8,094 nucleotides of DNA from DATCIH01 sp036507955 (lineage in GTDB: Bacteria; Bacillota; Clostridia; Clostridiales; Clostridiaceae): positions 1-8,094 of the forward strand of contig DATCIH010000160.1 in the NCBI GenBank assembly GCA_036507955.1. The letters are read 5' to 3'. Each line of letters opens with the position of its first letter. The stretch's first letter is position 1. Below, one piece after another: positions 5,483-8,094 of this stretch. The position numbers were made by a program, and so were the translations under genes. The notes below the pieces were generated by a model that saw only the letters and a list, made by a program, of their open reading frames with translations, did not search any database and had not been told where the DNA came from.

Positions 5483-5570
5483 ATTTGAAAGCATCCACCA
5501 TCTTCTGGTAGACATTTTCTGAATTCATTTTGGTTGTTTGTATGATGCTTAGCAAACATTGCGAATTAAC
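5481..5570 (-). pseudogene. Possible C-terminal remnant of a transposase
   Basis: A 29-codon stretch with no start of its own runs into a stop directly at the terminator stem. It reads LLSIIQTTKMNSENVYQKMV then DAFK. The pattern S-I-I-x-T-x-K-x-N-x-x-N-V-Y resembles the C-terminal helix of DDE transposases such as the IS66 group, where variants of ETAKANGLNPYEYL are common. An in-frame stop lies directly upstream, and no more of the gene is recognisable, so it would be a decayed fragment. The resemblance is from memory and short, so the family is uncertain. Confidence 0.35.
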
Positions 5571-5615
5571 TTATAGAAATTTAAAGTAAAAACTTATAGC
5601 TACTTTGTTTGATTT

Positions 5616-5658
5616 AAAAATTTAAAGCATAGATAATTGTCTCTACTTTTATGCTTTA
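5616..5658 (-). terminator. Terminator behind the DUF3231 gene
   Basis: TAAAGCATA (5623-5631) and TATGCTTTA (5650-5658) are a perfect 9-base inverted repeat around an 18-base loop, about 65 bases past the stop codon of the DUF3231 gene. The minus strand continues AATTTTT after the stem. The stem is A+T-rich and the loop long, so it is a moderate terminator. Confidence 0.5.
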
Positions 5659-5722
5659 TCGAATTAATTTCTTTATTAAGAAGTAATAAAAATCGATCAT
5701 CTCCTTATAGACACCCTCATAT

Positions 5723-6739
5723 TTATTTCTTTGATTTTGTTAGCTGATTTCTGTCCTCCATTTGTGGAGGCTCTTCCATCCATTTATGCTTAATCATAAG
5801 TATTCCACCCTTTTTAGAATAATCAAATGTGTCCTTAGCAATGAGTGCGAGCTTAAGATGCAAATCACTTCTCATACTAAAAGATGTTCCGAGTGCATTG
5901 AATCCCATAGCTGAACTTGAGATTAAATTGGTAATATACATCATTAGCTTATCTGAAAAAGGAGGCTCTGTACATTCTGTAGCCTTTCCTGCCCAGGTAC
6001 TCGGAGGTTGAATATCACTTTGTAACATTACATCACTTAAATTAGTAATAACTTTTTTCGCAAGCTCCTTACCTTTTATGAAATATTCTTTAACTTCGCT
6101 TTCGTTTGCAACTTGTGCAAACCCTGTCATCAACTGCATACCGAAAATGTTATTTTCTATAGCCTCATTAATAAACCCAATCTCAATTGTATTTAATGCA
6201 CGTTTGTCAGAAAGAATATTAATTCCACTCATGTAAATTTTGTCTTCAATAAATTCTACCTGTTTTGGCATAGTAACATATGGTGGTCTTGTAAGCACTC
6301 CTTTTTCTAATAAATAGTTTGTAGCCATTGTATAATATTTGTTAGCAATATTAGAGGTTAGATTAGATACATCATTTACTTCTTTCATATATGACATAGC
6401 CATATGTATAGCACTATGAGCTATATCTAATTTCATCATTTGCCGAAGAAACATTATATTAAAAATGTCATCAAATAGAGGAGGTGCATCTCGTATAATA
6501 TCTTGTTCATTGAAGGCTGTAGGGATAACTGCTTTTTCATTATCAAATATTTTCTTGATTTCATTTAGTATATTTTGAGCATCGTTAATATTGGAAGTCA
6601 GTATTTTCTTAGCCTCACTATCAATCGTTTTATCTTTAAAAATCTCATTCATCATCAACATTGCCGACTTTGATATATAAGCCATCCATAAATTACCCAA
6701 TTCAGTTGAAGATAATTGAATTTTAGCTTCTGTTGTCAT
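5723..6739 (-). CDS. DUF3231 family protein with two ferritin-like helical repeats
   Basis: This 338-residue, probably soluble protein matches the DUF3231 family of Bacillus and Clostridium in length and style. It has two related all-helical halves. Repeat 1 covers about 10-160 (STELGNLWMAYI, then DAPPLFDDIF, then GVLTRPPYVTMP) and repeat 2 about 182-328 (LNTIEIGFINEAI, then TEPPFSDKLM, then GGILMIKHKWMEEPP). Each half ends in a G-x-L turn followed by a proline-rich stop, as expected from an ancient duplication. The four-helix arrangement recalls ferritin-like and CotF-like spore-coat proteins, but no clear metal-binding ExxH set is visible and the function is unknown. A spore or stationary-phase role is only an inference. 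The ATG at 6739 follows GAAAGGATGA at a good distance. The gene stands alone, with its own terminator at 5616-5658 and a possible promoter near 6784-6811. Low G+C (23 percent at 6541-6600) fits the background genome. Confidence 0.85.
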   Translation of the reverse strand: MTTEAKIQLSSTELGNLWMAYISKSAMLMMNEIFKDKTIDSEAKKILTSNINDAQNILNEIKKIFDNEKAVIPTAFNEQDIIRDAPPLFDDIFNIMFLRQMMKLDIAHSAIHMAMSYMKEVNDVSNLTSNIANKYYTMATNYLLEKGVLTRPPYVTMPKQVEFIEDKIYMSGINILSDKRALNTIEIGFINEAIENNIFGMQLMTGFAQVANESEVKEYFIKGKELAKKVITNLSDVMLQSDIQPPSTWAGKATECTEPPFSDKLMMYITNLISSSAMGFNALGTSFSMRSDLHLKLALIAKDTFDYSKKGGILMIKHKWMEEPPQMEDRNQLTKSKK

Positions 6740-6783
6740 TTAAATCATCCTTTCTTTTTAAATTTCAAATATGGAATAAAATG

Positions 6784-6811
6784 AGTATAGATAAAAAATC
6801 TTTTTGTTTAA
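6784..6811 (-). promoter_or_regulatory. Weak candidate promoter of the DUF3231 gene
   Basis: TATACT (6784-6789) is preceded on the minus strand after 16 bases by TTAAAC (6806-6811). The -10 matches five of six bases and the -35 is poor. It would give a leader of about 40 bases before the ribosome binding site and ATG. I could not make out a sporulation sigma-factor promoter here. Confidence 0.3.
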
Positions 6812-6888
6812 AATATATTGTTTTTTTGAAAGAGCGTTTAAACTTTAAATTTCTGATGTTCTTCATTAATATTATGATTTAATTTATC

Positions 6889-7113
6889 CTATCTTATGCA
6901 GTTATATGGTATTTTCATGATAAAAAATAAAATATGAGGACTTAAGAGTGCAATAATCCATGCATATAATGGTTTTTTATAATGAAGATATAATATTGGG
7001 AACATTATAAAGTTAAATACAATAGTACACCAAATGCTCCAACCATTATGATAAGTGAAATATCCTAATTTAATTGCAATAAATTCCACAATGGTATAGA
7101 TAGCAACATAATA
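6889..7113 (-). pseudogene. 5'-truncated small membrane protein, CBO0543-like
   Basis: From a GTG at 7089 the frame gives 66 residues. The same frame stays open further upstream, and sensible sequence (YYVAIYTIVEFIAIKLGYFT) continues to about 7113, where it runs into the GC-rich end of a repeat-bearing segment. The native protein therefore began further upstream and has lost its N-terminal part. What remains has two or three membrane segments with an aromatic loop (GYFTYHNGWSIW), FNFIMFPILYLHYKKP and a short polar end. This pattern is like the C-terminal part of CBO0543-type multi-pass membrane proteins of Bacillus and Clostridium, whose function is unknown. There is no ribosome binding site for the GTG. 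The family link is from memory and moderate. Confidence 0.55.
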
Positions 7114-7114
7114 A

Positions 7115-7202
7115 GGGGAGCAGGCATCAAAACGCGGAAATTATACTCTAAGGATTTAAAAACCATAAAACCCTTATTTTTTATACTCTAAGGCCTGCCC
7201 CA
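7115..7202 (+). mobile_element. Possible insertion-sequence terminus with repeated motifs
   Basis: TTATACTCTAAGG occurs at 7141-7153 and 7181-7193, exactly 40 bases apart. The segment is bounded by near-inverted ends, GGGGAGCAGGC (7115-7125) and GCCTGCCCC (7193-7201), differing by a 2-base indel. Directly repeated motifs near a CA/TG end are a known feature of IS21-family termini, where IstA binds. The segment sits between a truncated membrane-protein gene on the left and the middle of istA on the right, so it marks a rearrangement junction. It could alternatively be a miniature element or the end of another IS family. It encodes nothing. Confidence 0.4.
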
Positions 7203-7215
7203 TGAGTTATGAGTT

Positions 7216-7959
7216 GAGCTACGTAATCAAGTGTTTTTTAGTTTCTACGATTTAAATAAAAATATAAGAAGCTTACTTGAAGATATAAATAATAAACCTT
7301 TTCAAAAGATGGAAGGTACTAGACGCTCCATGTTTGAAAGCATTGACAGACCTGCGTTAATTCCATTACCGAGTCAAATTTATGAGTTTGCAATCTGGAA
7401 ACATGCAAAGGTTAATATCGACTATCACATTGAATTTGAAAAGAAATTATACAGTGTGCCTTACCAGCTTATTGGTCAAGAAGTTGATTTAAGAATTACG
7501 GAAAAAGTTATAGAGGTGATACACAATGGGAAACGAGTAACAGTACACCCTAGATTAAGGGGGACTCATAGAGAATATTCAACAATATCTGAACATATGC
7601 CACTTAAGCATCAGAAGATGATCCAGTGGAATCCAGAAAGAATTATCAACTGGTCCAAGACTATTGGTCCTAATACTTCAGAGCTCATTTCAAAATTGAT
7701 GGATATGTATCAGCATCCAGAGGTAGCCTTTAGAGCCTGTGTTGGAATAATTAGACTAGCTGATAAATATACAGCTGAAAGAGTTGAAAATGCCTCCATC
7801 AGAGCGTTAAAATGCAGAGCTATATCCTATAAAAGTATAGAATCAATTTTAAAAAATGGACTCGATAAAATTCCATTTGAAAATCCTACTGAAACTCAAC
7901 CTCCAATTAGTCATGAAAATATTCGTGGTATAGGATATTTCGCTAAGGAGGTGAACTAA
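7216..7959 (+). pseudogene. istA: IstA transposase of an IS21-family element, C-terminal half
   Basis: The frame is open from 7213, and istA-like sequence begins near 7216 (ELRNQVFFSFYDLNK). A GTG at 7231 would give 242 residues but lacks a ribosome binding site. Recognisable IstA features are the NNKPFQKMEGTRRSMFE segment that follows the catalytic core, the small beta-barrel region (YSVPYQLIGQEVDLRI, then HNGKRVTVHPR) and the helical C-terminus. Full IstA is about 500 residues, so the helix-turn-helix domain and the D,D,E catalytic core are absent and the protein cannot catalyse transposition. The frame is otherwise undamaged to its TAA. The loss is therefore a clean junction at about 7202-7216, where the tandem ATGAGTT ATGAGTT lies. 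istB follows with no gap. Confidence 0.85.
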
Positions 7960-8094
7960 ATGCTAAATCAACAAACAATAGATCATCTGGGTCAAATGAA
8001 GCTTAAAGGTATGACAACTGCGTATAGTCAGCAAATACAAAATCCACAGATACTAGAACTGTCTTTTGAAGAGAGATTTGGACTTATAGTAGAT
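7960..8094 (+). CDS. istB: IstB-like ATPase of the IS21 element, N-terminal 45 codons
   Basis: The visible product begins MLNQQTIDHLGQMKLKGMTT and includes LSFEERFGLIVD, the typical opening of IstB, the AAA+ ATPase helper that assists IstA in target selection and transposition. The Walker motifs lie beyond the window edge. The ATG directly abuts the istA stop (TAAATG), with a strong AAGGAGGTG ribosome binding site inside the istA end, the usual translationally coupled istAB layout. Whether istB is intact cannot be judged. With istA truncated it would lack its partner unless another IS21 copy exists in the genome. Confidence 0.88.
   Translation, partial: MLNQQTIDHLGQMKLKGMTTAYSQQIQNPQILELSFEERFGLIVD

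Noticed and set aside
5659..5690. Second hairpin after the DUF3231 gene as an additional terminator
   Set aside because: The arms are imperfect and there is no T-run on the minus strand; the inverted repeat at 5623-5658 is the better candidate.
5829..6011. 60-codon plus-strand frame opposite the DUF3231 gene
   Set aside because: It is antisense to a strong gene, without a start signal or family resemblance.
6836..6843. Palindrome GTTTAAAC as a regulatory operator
   Set aside because: An 8-base A+T-rich palindrome is expected by chance, and it is not placed at the candidate promoter.
7141..7193. Two direct repeats as a CRISPR remnant
   Set aside because: There are only two 13-base copies, shorter than CRISPR repeats, with no cas genes and a mobile-element context that explains them better.

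Overview
The window looks like chromosomal DNA of a low-GC, spore-forming Firmicute, most likely Clostridium or a close relative. The evidence is the strongly A+T-rich sequence, Shine-Dalgarno-led genes, a c-di-GMP-I riboswitch in front of a chemoreceptor, a DUF3231 protein, a CsbD-type stress protein behind possible Spo0A boxes, and IS21-type transposition genes. No species can be named from the sequence alone.

Layout. (1) 1-57: the first codons of a csbD-like gene leaving the window on the minus strand. Its promoter is very clear and carries repeats resembling Spo0A boxes. (2) 228-581: about 350 bases with no intact gene, holding two hairpins and a doubtful coding remnant. (3) 654-2574, minus: a two-gene cassette of a sortase-anchored ice-binding-like (DUF3494) surface protein and a class D-type sortase. 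The reading frames overlap by 8 bases, there is a dedicated promoter upstream and a hairpin downstream, and the base composition is visibly richer in G+C than the neighbours. (4) 2644-5184, minus: a c-di-GMP-I riboswitch with a terminator, then a complete methyl-accepting chemotaxis protein, then the N-terminal part of a membrane/PAS sensor that stops just inside its PAS domain, next to the cassette promoter. (5) 5185-5722: mostly non-coding, with a strong bidirectional terminator and a short tail resembling a transposase. (6) 5723-6739, minus: an intact two-repeat DUF3231 protein. (7) 6889-8094: a membrane-protein gene missing its 5' part, a repeat-bearing segment that may be an IS end, the C-terminal half of istA, and the start of istB.

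How it fits together. The surface protein is probably exported, recognised through LPNSS by the sortase encoded directly behind it, and joined to the cell wall. The chemoreceptor and the sensor fragment probably form one transcript controlled by c-di-GMP. The truncated sensor beside a compositionally distinct cassette suggests that acquisition of the cassette, or a linked deletion, removed the rest of the sensor gene. The right side is a graveyard of insertion-sequence pieces. I see no phage, CRISPR, toxin-antitoxin or wholly new multi-gene system. The most interesting items are the sortase/ice-binding pair, the riboswitch architecture, and the Spo0A-like repeats upstream of csbD.
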